Shown one piece after another: positions 7,213-12,680 of a DNA stretch of 12,680 bases (position 1 is its first letter; every line of letters starts with the position of its first letter). The DNA lies in the NCBI GenBank assembly GCA_002389995.1, contig DGRR01000227.1, positions 1,440-14,119 on the forward strand, given 5' to 3'. Origin of the DNA: Ruminococcus sp. UBA4383 (GTDB lineage Bacteria > Bacillota > Clostridia > Oscillospirales > Ruminococcaceae). A model generated the notes under the pieces. It saw only the letters and a program-made list of their open reading frames with translations. It was not told the DNA's origin and made no database searches. A program made the translations under genes and the position numbers.

Positions 7213-8655
7213 TTGGATAATAAAAAAAGTACATATTACAGACTTTCAAGGTATACACTGTTCATTATTATCTGCGTTTTAGTAATAACAGGCATACTTA
7301 CAGTGAGTTTTGCCTCTTATGATTTCAGAAAGGAAAAACTTAAAGAACTGAAATCATCAGGAGATATATTCATAAGCTGTATTAAAGAAGAATATAAAAA
7401 GGAAAATAATTTCATTACAGATGATTCTGTCTCACTCCAGCAGAATATTTGCACTTCAAACGGATTTATGATAAATGTCTATGACGGTTACGGAAAATGC
7501 ATATTATCAGGCAATAACAGCAGTTCAGACCTCGACACGAATTTTATGTCCGTAATCAGCAATGACGAATACCTGCATCTTAATACGGCAGTCATATCAT
7601 CAAATGAACCGTATCTCCTTTACGGAACAAAAATATACCTGAAAAACGGTGTTTCAAATCCCTCCGAGGCATATGTCCTTGTTTACGGAGATATTGACGA
7701 GATAGACATTTTCAGCCTTAAAATCGCCCTTGTCTATGTTGTCATATCATCAGCGGGAGTGCTTACTGCATATTTCATACTTAAAAACAAAATTCGTAAA
7801 TATTCGGAATACGAAAACGAATTTTATGAAATAAGCGGAAAATATGCAAAGGGTGACTTTACTCAGAAAATTGATACCGATAAGCCCGATATGCTCAAAG
7901 ATATTGCCGAACATATAAATTCCCTTGCCTCCGATGTCGAAACCGGCGAGGAAACAAGCAAGACATTCATAGCAAATGTTTCACATGAACTGCGAACTCC
8001 CATGACTACAATAGGCGGTTTTGTTGACGGAATACTTGACGGCACTATCAAAAAATCAAAACAGACCGAATATCTCGTCCTCGTTTCAAAGGAAATTCAG
8101 AGACTGCGTATGCTCATAAGTTCAATGCTGAATATGACCAAATTTGAATCAGGGACACTTACCCCTAATTTCAGGGAAACAAACCTCACAGACCTTGTTA
8201 TACAGATAGTCCTCATGTTTGAGAAAAAAATAGAGGACAAAAATTTGCAGATAGAAGAACTCGACAGCAGCAGACTTATGGCAGTAGTAGATGCCGACCT
8301 CATGCAGCAGGTAATATATAACCTTGTCGAAAATGCCGTCAAATTTGTAAACAACGGTGGTACACTTTCCTTTACCTTTGAGAAAAAAGACGGAATATGC
8401 ATAGTAGGTATAAGAAATACGGGCGAAGGTCTGCAAAATTCCGAAATGCAGCAGGTTTTTGACAGATTTTATAAAACAGATTCTTCCAGAGGAAAAGATA
8501 CCACGGGACTTGGACTTGGACTTTCTATTTCAAGAAAAATAGTCCACCTCCATAACGGTCATATTGTTGTCAAGAGCGTCTACGGTGAATATACCGAATT
8601 TCAGATTCAGATTCCCGAAGACCCCCGCCAGAGTACCGATAACAATAAAAAATAA
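7213..8655 (+). CDS. membrane sensor histidine kinase (HAMP, HisKA, HATPase_c)
   Basis: A class I sensor kinase, 480 aa from the chosen start. The N-terminus has a membrane helix (about 14-34), an extracytoplasmic sensor of about 135 aa with no domain I recognise, a second helix (about 171-190), a HAMP-like linker, then HisKA with NVSHELRTP (phospho-acceptor His258). The ATPase domain shows the N box YNLVENAVKF, G1 RNTGEGL, F box FDRFYKTD and G2 GLGLGLSIS. No PAS domain is present. There is no ATG in frame before the first helix. TTG at 7213 has GGAAAGAG 8 nt upstream and gives a compact basic N-terminus; TTG at 7153 would add 20 residues but lies in a hairpin with no good ribosome site, though it cannot be excluded. 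The partner should be the response regulator just upstream. HtrA follows 14 nt after the stop. Confidence 0.93.
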   Translation: MDNKKSTYYRLSRYTLFIIICVLVITGILTVSFASYDFRKEKLKELKSSGDIFISCIKEEYKKENNFITDDSVSLQQNICTSNGFMINVYDGYGKCILSGNNSSSDLDTNFMSVISNDEYLHLNTAVISSNEPYLLYGTKIYLKNGVSNPSEAYVLVYGDIDEIDIFSLKIALVYVVISSAGVLTAYFILKNKIRKYSEYENEFYEISGKYAKGDFTQKIDTDKPDMLKDIAEHINSLASDVETGEETSKTFIANVSHELRTPMTTIGGFVDGILDGTIKKSKQTEYLVLVSKEIQRLRMLISSMLNMTKFESGTLTPNFRETNLTDLVIQIVLMFEKKIEDKNLQIEELDSSRLMAVVDADLMQQVIYNLVENAVKFVNNGGTLSFTFEKKDGICIVGIRNTGEGLQNSEMQQVFDRFYKTDSSRGKDTTGLGLGLSISRKIVHLHNGHIVVKSVYGEYTEFQIQIPEDPRQSTDNNKK

Positions 8656-8669
8656 AAAGGAGAGCTTTT

Positions 8670-10022
8670 ATGGACGAAGAGAAAAATTTCAGTGCAGAAA
8701 ATAATAATCCGCCTTATAATTCCGAAACTCCTCCCCAGCCCGTTCAGACACCTGTCTATAATCCGTTCATGTATGAACCCATAGGTATAAGCGATTTTGA
8801 CAAAGCCGCCGTTGAAGCTATGAAAGCCGCCGAGGAACGCAAAGAAAAAATAAAAAGAATGAGGCGTGAACGGGGTATATTTTTCCTTGTGATGTTTATA
8901 TTTGTAATAGCCGCTGTACTTGCAGTATACGGCATAGTTTCAGATATAAGAAAGGGAAATACCGAAAATATAATCCCGAATGAACATATAGTGCTTTATC
9001 AGAATTCAAAGCCCGAAGGCGCAAATGACCTTTCAAATTTCATTGACGAAAACGGCAAATATACCACCGAAGGCGCAGCCGCAGCCGTAAAGCCCTCAAT
9101 AGTTGAAATATATACATACGGCGATTCGGTAAAAAATGAACTCCACGGCACAGGTTCAGGCGTGGTCCTCTCAAAAGACGGATATATCGTTACAAATGCA
9201 CACGTTTTGCAGGCTGACGGTTACCACACAGTTCATACCGTTGACGGAAAAGTCCTCAATGCAAGTATAGTCGGCAGAGATTCAAAAACAGATATTGCCG
9301 TCATAAAAGTAAATTCTTCCGAACTCACCCCCGCAGTCCTCGGAGATTCAGATGAAGTAATAGTCGGTGAACAGGTAATCGCAATAGGCAACCCCGCAGG
9401 ACTTTCAAGTTCGGTTACAGACGGAATTGTTTCAGCCGTAAGCCGTAAGATACGAAGCGATTCAACAGGTTTTGAAATGGAATGTATCCAGACCAATGCC
9501 GCCATAAGCCCCGGAAATTCAGGCGGTGCACTCGTCAATATGTACGGTCAGGTAATAGGCATAACTTCTTCAAAATATGTAAGCAGCAGCTATGAAGGTC
9601 TTGGATTTGCAATAACCATAAACGCAGTAAAGCCGATAATAGAGGAACTTATCGACAAAGGCTATATGTCGGGACGTTTCAGAATAGGAATAACCCTTAC
9701 AGGCATGGACAGCGAGGAACAGATTTCCGCAATAGAATCATCACTTGGATTTGAACTTCCCAAAGATTTTAGCGGAGTTTATATTGTCGATATAAGCGAT
9801 GACTGCGATATTGCAAAAACAGAACTCAAAAAAGGCGATTTCATAACCAAAATAGACGGAAAACCCATTAAAAACTATAATGAACTTTATGATGCAATAA
9901 GCGGAAAATATAAGGCAGGCGACACAGTACCTGCAACCTGCGCCCATGTCACAAAGGATAAACAAGTTAAATATTATGATATAGAGTTTAAGCTTATGGA
10001 AGATACATCAGGAAATTTCTAA
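8670..10022 (+). CDS. membrane-anchored HtrA/DegP-type serine protease with one PDZ domain
   Basis: A 450-aa S1C-family protease of the cell envelope. It has a Pro/Asn-rich cytoplasmic N-terminus (1-68, including PPQPVQTP) with a charged stretch before the anchor, and a single membrane helix (about 70-91). The trypsin-like domain follows (about 135-325) with the complete triad His178 (TNAHVL), Asp208 (KTDIAVIKV) and Ser284 (SPGNSGGAL), and the GLGFAI strand. One C-terminal PDZ domain (about 335-445) includes KKGDFITKIDGKPI. This matches Firmicute HtrA/HtrB proteins that degrade misfolded exported proteins. The start at 8670 has AAGGAG with 8-nt spacing, 14 nt after the kinase stop, so it belongs to the two-component operon and is probably its target. 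This recalls CssRS-HtrA and CiaRH-HtrA, by analogy only. Its stop overlaps the stop of the convergent gene by 4 bp. Confidence 0.95.
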   Translation: MDEEKNFSAENNNPPYNSETPPQPVQTPVYNPFMYEPIGISDFDKAAVEAMKAAEERKEKIKRMRRERGIFFLVMFIFVIAAVLAVYGIVSDIRKGNTENIIPNEHIVLYQNSKPEGANDLSNFIDENGKYTTEGAAAAVKPSIVEIYTYGDSVKNELHGTGSGVVLSKDGYIVTNAHVLQADGYHTVHTVDGKVLNASIVGRDSKTDIAVIKVNSSELTPAVLGDSDEVIVGEQVIAIGNPAGLSSSVTDGIVSAVSRKIRSDSTGFEMECIQTNAAISPGNSGGALVNMYGQVIGITSSKYVSSSYEGLGFAITINAVKPIIEELIDKGYMSGRFRIGITLTGMDSEEQISAIESSLGFELPKDFSGVYIVDISDDCDIAKTELKKGDFITKIDGKPIKNYNELYDAISGKYKAGDTVPATCAHVTKDKQVKYYDIEFKLMEDTSGNF

Positions 10023-10417
10023 TCCCTAAGACATGACGGACGTTTTGAATTAACGCCTGCAATTCCTCCTGCCGCACTGAAAAAGGTGAGCAGGAGGAGT
10101 TTTTTTATATCGGGGATATTTCCGAGGAAAATCAGATTTGCCGCAGATATCAGGGAATATATTATTATTCCGTTGATGATTCCATATACAAGTCCCATAC
10201 GGCGGCGGTATTTTCCGCATATATAGCTGCCTGCATAAGAGCCTGCAATTATTGAAGCCACAGAAAAAAACACAGAAAATTTCATATTTCCTATAAAATT
10301 AAATGTTATAAACGAAAAAACCAGACAGCACAGAATTATTACCGAAACTGAAATTACAGCGGATATAATTATATTGAAGAATTTATTTGAATAAATATTT
10401 TTATATTTACGGCGCAT
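10019..10417 (-). CDS. four-helix membrane protein, TIGR04086 (YrzE-like) family
   Basis: A 132-aa integral membrane protein with a basic N-terminus (MRRKYKN) and four hydrophobic segments at about 16-38, 46-68, 75-97 and 105-122. The glycine-rich pattern SIIAGSYAGSYICGKYRRRMGLVYGIING in helices two and three is typical of the TIGR04086 family, which occurs beside yajC in many Firmicutes (YrzE near YrbF in Bacillus). Family function is unknown. The ATG at 10417 has GGAGG at 10428-10424 with 6-nt spacing, but that GGAGG forms the 3' arm of the hairpin following yajC. The last codons overlap the convergent htrA stop, and the gene body contains the htrA terminator at 10065-10106. The family call rests on topology and neighbourhood. 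Confidence 0.8.
   Translation of the reverse strand: MRRKYKNIYSNKFFNIIISAVISVSVIILCCLVFSFITFNFIGNMKFSVFFSVASIIAGSYAGSYICGKYRRRMGLVYGIINGIIIYSLISAANLIFLGNIPDIKKLLLLTFFSAAGGIAGVNSKRPSCLRD
10065..10106 (+). terminator. htrA operon terminator inside the convergent gene
   Basis: CCTCCTGC (10065-10072) pairs with GCAGGAGG (10090-10097), with an inner CAC/GTG pair (10075-10077 with 10086-10088), followed by AG and seven T (10100-10106). It lies 42 bp after the htrA stop and entirely within the last codons of the minus-strand membrane protein gene. Confidence 0.8.
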
Positions 10418-10459
10418 AAAAAACCTCCGAACAGAACTTTTTAAAATTCTATTCGGAGG
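10418..10459 (-). terminator. terminator-like hairpin after yajC that contains the next gene's ribosome site
   Basis: On the minus strand CCTCCGAATAGAA (10459-10447) pairs over 13 bp with TTCTGTTCGGAGG (10436-10424), with one U-G wobble, around a 10-nt loop, then six T (10423-10418). The read strand is clear because the same pair on the plus strand is a C-A mismatch. It starts 9 nt after the yajC stop. The 3' arm ends in GGAGG and the T6 run leads straight into the ATG at 10417, so one element can both end yajC transcription and mask translation of the next gene. Confidence 0.75.
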
Positions 10460-10468
10460 CTTGTATTA

Positions 10469-10969
10469 TTATTCCTTGGAGTCATCTTTTTTCTTTTTTG
10501 ATTTTTTGGAATCTGCTTCATTTGAAAGACCTGCGGCAGCGAGTGGGTTATCTTTTTTGGGAGCATTAGCGGCAGCTCTTTCCTTAGCGGTAACATTTTC
10601 AGCGACAGCCCATGTTTTAAGGCGGATTTTATTTCTGTCGCCGCCTGTTTCTATAACGATGCTGTCTTTTCCTATGCGGACGACCATGCCGATAATTCCG
10701 TCACGGGTAACGATTTCGTCGCCTACTTCAATGCTCTGCTGCATACTTTTGAGTTCCTGCTCCTGTTTTCTCTGGGGGCGTATGAGCATGAAATACATGA
10801 TAGCAAAGAGTATTAAAAGCGGAAGCACAAGAGTAGTAAAGATAGAGCCTGTCGGAGCTGTGGCAGTTTCAGAGGCGGCATCGTCAGCAAAGGCACTGAC
10901 TGCAAAGAATGAGGCGGTTATCGCTGAATAAACAGCGGAAATAAGTACAGATGTTATTTTTTTCTTCAT
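10469..10969 (-). CDS. yajC: preprotein translocase subunit YajC
   Basis: A 166-aa YajC, the accessory membrane subunit of the Sec-SecDF complex. The core is a membrane helix (about 43-63) ending in YFMLIRPQRKQEQE, followed by the cytosolic EVGDEIVTRDGIIGMVVRIGKD and IETG..NKIRLKTWAV. Two additions make it longer than the usual 85-110 aa. One is an N-terminal signal-peptide-like segment (1-28, MKKK then a hydrophobic run ending SAFA-DD). The other is a charged tail (about 128-166) rich in Lys and Asp. The start at 10969 has GGAGA with 7-nt spacing; an in-frame ATG further upstream, at 11014, falls in the promoter. yajC is expected to have its own promoter at 11013-11041 and to be followed by a terminator-like hairpin before the TIGR04086-type gene. 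Confidence 0.93.
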   Translation of the reverse strand: MKKKITSVLISAVYSAITASFFAVSAFADDAASETATAPTGSIFTTLVLPLLILFAIMYFMLIRPQRKQEQELKSMQQSIEVGDEIVTRDGIIGMVVRIGKDSIVIETGGDRNKIRLKTWAVAENVTAKERAAANAPKKDNPLAAAGLSNEADSKKSKKKKDDSKE

Positions 10970-10985
10970 AAAATATCTCCAATCT

Positions 10986-10999
10986 GCCGTAATTACGGC
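10986..10999. repeat. 14-bp palindrome in the yajC leader
   Basis: GCCGTAATTACGGC is a perfect palindrome lying between the predicted yajC transcription start (about 11006) and its ribosome site (10980-10976). As RNA it can form a 5-bp stem with a 4-nt loop; as DNA it could be an operator. No known motif is recognised. Confidence 0.4.
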
Positions 11000-11012
11000 T
11001 TGTCCATACAAC

Positions 11013-11041
11013 ATTATATCACAAGGTCAGAAATAATGCAA
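11013..11041 (-). promoter_or_regulatory. yajC promoter with extended -10
   Basis: On the minus strand TATAAT (11018-11013) is preceded by TGA, giving an extended -10, with TTGCAT (11041-11036) 17 bp upstream as a weak -35. The -35 starts 3 bp after the stop of the upstream gene, so yajC may also receive read-through. Confidence 0.65.
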
Positions 11042-11044
11042 GCG

Positions 11045-11749
11045 TTATTTCATATATTCCTTCATTTCGTCATTTAATTTCTGAAGGTAGGGGAAAAGAT
11101 TTCTGTCAAATTCTTTTCCTGCCGAACCTGTAAGGTGTTCAGCGAGGGCGGTATACTGAGTTTTGAGGTAATTATTCCAGCCGACAACCGACTGTAAGGT
11201 ATTGCCTGCTGAGTAGAGGATATCCCCGACAGAAGTTATAAGACTGCCGTACATGAAATAAATCATGGAAATATCGTCATTGTCCCTGAATTTTGCGAGG
11301 GCATTGAGGAATGAAGTATTTTTGCCTGTAAAGTCATTGAGAGCCTTTTCGGTTTCGGGTGATGACGACTGATTTTCGATGAGTTCTTCAAGACCGAGAT
11401 TTTCTATATATTCATAGAATTTCTGTCTGCCTGCGGTAATTCCGTCAGCGGAGCATATGCCGTTTACGACAGTGAGCGCATAATTTCCGAAACCGCCTGA
11501 GAGAGCGGAGAGAAATGCACAGAGTTCAAATATATCGGTTCTGAGAAGATGTGAGAGCGGAATATTTCCGCCGAGTGATTTCCAGTCCTGTTCTTTATTG
11601 GCGGAGAGCTGTTTCAAGATGAGATATACTTCACTTGCCTGAGAAACGGCAGTTTTAGTTTTTTCGTCAACATCAGGGTCGGAAAAGATATTTTCGTGAC
11701 CGCTTCCGAAAACTCTGTCCCCCTGAAGAGGGGTTTTATCGTGTTCCAT
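11045..11749 (-). CDS. uncharacterised soluble protein, 234 aa
   Basis: I do not recognise this protein. It starts MEHDKTPLQGDRVFGSGHEN, has no signal peptide and no membrane helix, and looks mostly helical after residue 25. Weakly hydrophobic helices include LLRTDIFELCAFLSALSGGF and DISMIYFMYGSLITSVGDIL. The segment VNGICSADGITAGRQKFYEYIENLGL has the loop-then-helix look of a TerB- or EF-hand-like unit, but it is not a match I would rely on. The ATG at 11749 has AGGAGG with 7-nt spacing; upstream in-frame ATGs overlap the promoter and are unlikely. It lies divergent from polA and ahead of yajC on the same strand, with no clear terminator between. The codon use looks like its neighbours, so recent transfer is not suggested. 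Confidence 0.8.
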   Translation of the reverse strand: MEHDKTPLQGDRVFGSGHENIFSDPDVDEKTKTAVSQASEVYLILKQLSANKEQDWKSLGGNIPLSHLLRTDIFELCAFLSALSGGFGNYALTVVNGICSADGITAGRQKFYEYIENLGLEELIENQSSSPETEKALNDFTGKNTSFLNALAKFRDNDDISMIYFMYGSLITSVGDILYSAGNTLQSVVGWNNYLKTQYTALAEHLTGSAGKEFDRNLFPYLQKLNDEMKEYMK

Positions 11750-11777
11750 AATATTCCTCCTTATTGGATTTATAAAA

Positions 11778-11807
11778 ATTATATCACACCGCAGGGACAA
11801 ATGTCAA
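11778..11807 (-). promoter_or_regulatory. promoter for the uncharacterised 234-aa gene
   Basis: On the minus strand TTGACA (11807-11802), an 18-bp spacer and TATAAT (11783-11778), with an extended TGTGA before the -10. The 11-mer TGTGATATAAT is identical to the yajC -10 region. A second TTGACA copy lies at 11822-11817, 15 bp further upstream. Confidence 0.8.
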
Positions 11808-11840
11808 GAGAATGTTTGTCAAATAAATTATTCGTCATAC

Positions 11841-11869
11841 TTGCTATTTTAGAGGGCTTATGTTATAAT
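11841..11869 (+). promoter_or_regulatory. polA promoter with extended -10
   Basis: TTGCTA (11841-11846), a 17-bp spacer and TATAAT (11864-11869), with TGT just before the -10. The start codon follows about 25 bp after the expected transcription start. It diverges from the 234-aa gene's promoter within about 90 bp. Confidence 0.7.
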
Positions 11870-11900
11870 AAAAATATACTTGTTTATGGAGGAAATTATC

Positions 11901-12680
11901 ATGAAATTTTTGGCAATAGACGGAAACAGCATAATGTACCGTGCATTTTACGGAATAAAGACACCCCTTGCAAACAGAAACGGCGTATATACAGGCGCAG
12001 TATTCGGATTTATGAATATATATCTTAAACTTGCGGAAAAAATATCACCTGATGCCGCAGCCGTTGCCTTTGATATGAAAAAGCCTACATTCAGGCACAG
12101 CGCAGTATCATCATACAAACGCAACAGAAAACCCATGCCTGTTGAACTTTCACAGCAGATGCCGATAATAAAACAGCTTTTAGGGCTTATGGGGATTAAG
12201 GTTGTTGAATGTGAGGGCTATGAAGCAGATGATATTTTAGGAACGCTTTCAAAGATGTGTTCAGACAATAATGAAGAATGTGTGATACTCACAGGAGACA
12301 GGGACAGCTTACAGCTTATTGACAGCAAAGTCAATATAATGCTTTCGACAAACAAGGGAGATATTCGTTATGACCTTAAAAAATTCAGGGAGGACTATGG
12401 ATTCGACCCAATAAATTTAATTGACTACAAGGCTCTTATGGGAGACAAATCCGACAATATAGCAGGTGTTGCGGGCATAGGCGAAAAAATCGCACTGAAA
12501 CTTATAAGGGAATATAAAACAATTGAAAATCTCTATGAAAATTATGAAAATTCAGAATTTTCAAAAGGTATAAAGACAAGGCTTAAAAACGGAAAGGAAT
12601 CCGCTGAACAGAGTAAGTGGCTTGCAACAATTGTCCGTGATGCACCCATTGATTCAGACCTGAATAATTATAAAATCTCT
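11901..12680 (+). CDS. polA: DNA polymerase I, 5'-3' exonuclease domain, cut by right edge
   Basis: The frame from the ATG at 11901 stays open to the window end (260 codons), so only the N-terminal flap nuclease is visible of a protein usually near 900 aa. Metal-site acids expected for the family are present: Asp7 (LAIDGNS), Asp58 in FDMKKPTFRH, GYEADDILG (Asp110, Asp111), TGDRD (Asp133, Asp135) and GDKSDNIAGVAGIGEK (Asp182, Asp185, then the helix-hairpin-helix). KRNRKPMPVEL is the family's arch region. The enzyme removes RNA primers and fills gaps in replication and excision repair. The GGAGG at 11888-11892 is 8 nt before the ATG, and a clear promoter lies upstream. A stand-alone exonuclease is possible because the polymerase part is unseen, but full PolA is more likely. 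Confidence 0.92.
   Translation, partial: MKFLAIDGNSIMYRAFYGIKTPLANRNGVYTGAVFGFMNIYLKLAEKISPDAAAVAFDMKKPTFRHSAVSSYKRNRKPMPVELSQQMPIIKQLLGLMGIKVVECEGYEADDILGTLSKMCSDNNEECVILTGDRDSLQLIDSKVNIMLSTNKGDIRYDLKKFREDYGFDPINLIDYKALMGDKSDNIAGVAGIGEKIALKLIREYKTIENLYENYENSEFSKGIKTRLKNGKESAEQSKWLATIVRDAPIDSDLNNYKIS

Noticed and set aside
6419..8655. WalRK (YycFG) identity for the two-component pair
   Set aside because: The kinase lacks the PAS domain seen in WalK, and the yycHIJ-type neighbours are absent. Only the presence of HtrA is shared.
10461..10931. Plus-strand open frame of 156 codons antisense to yajC
   Set aside because: It lies almost wholly over yajC, has no ribosome site at its start and a low-complexity Ser/Ala-rich product. 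The yajC reading is clearly the real gene.
11036..11057. GAAATAA/TTATTTC inverted repeat after the 234-aa gene as a terminator
   Set aside because: The stem is AT-only with no T tract, and it overlaps the yajC -35 region.

Overview
The window is about 12.7 kb of a low-GC, AT-leaning Clostridia-type chromosome. Supporting evidence is strong AGGAGG-type ribosome sites before most genes, near-perfect TTGACA-N17-TATAAT promoters, a RicT/HolB pair, a YaaO-type decarboxylase, and YajC next to a TIGR04086-type membrane protein. My best guess is a gut or rumen Oscillospiraceae/Ruminococcus relative; this is inferred from gene content and protein style, not from a database match. No tRNA, rRNA, CRISPR array, insertion sequence or phage gene is visible, and no gene-free stretch exceeds about 230 bases.

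Layout, left to right. (1) 1-1618, minus strand: holB (clamp loader delta' subunit) followed 2 nt later by ricT, which runs off the left edge. (2) 1774-2777, plus strand: a promoter, a DUF2975-like membrane protein and a 70-aa Cro/CI-type regulator, closed by a strong terminator. (3) 2771-4087, minus: an Orn/Lys/Arg decarboxylase family protein (YaaO-like). In Bacillus-type genomes yaaO, tmk, holB and ricT form one cluster. Here tmk is not between yaaO and holB, and the membrane protein/regulator pair sits in its place on the opposite strand. (4) 4121-4206: two back-to-back promoters, both exact consensus, serving yaaO and recG. (5) 4237-6273, plus: recG. (6) 6347-10106, plus: an apparent operon of an OmpR-family response regulator, a membrane histidine kinase and a membrane-anchored HtrA serine protease, which looks like an envelope-stress circuit. 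Its promoter carries 11-bp-spaced direct repeats overlapping the -35. Its terminator lies inside the end of the convergent gene. (7) 10019-11749, minus: an unrecognised 234-aa soluble protein, then yajC, then a four-helix membrane protein of the TIGR04086/YrzE type. (8) 11841-12680, plus: promoter and first 260 codons of polA, cut by the right edge.

The genes are mostly housekeeping: replication and repair (holB, recG, polA), RNA maturation (ricT), secretion (yajC) and envelope quality control (two-component system plus htrA). The points most worth a second look are regulatory: CGATAA motifs at 42-44 bp spacing plus an 18-bp palindrome between holB and the regulator pair; the 11-bp repeats before the response regulator; a hairpin after yajC that looks like a terminator but contains the next gene's ribosome site; and a kinase gene that apparently starts at TTG behind a hairpin. 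I see no convincing wholly new multi-gene system.
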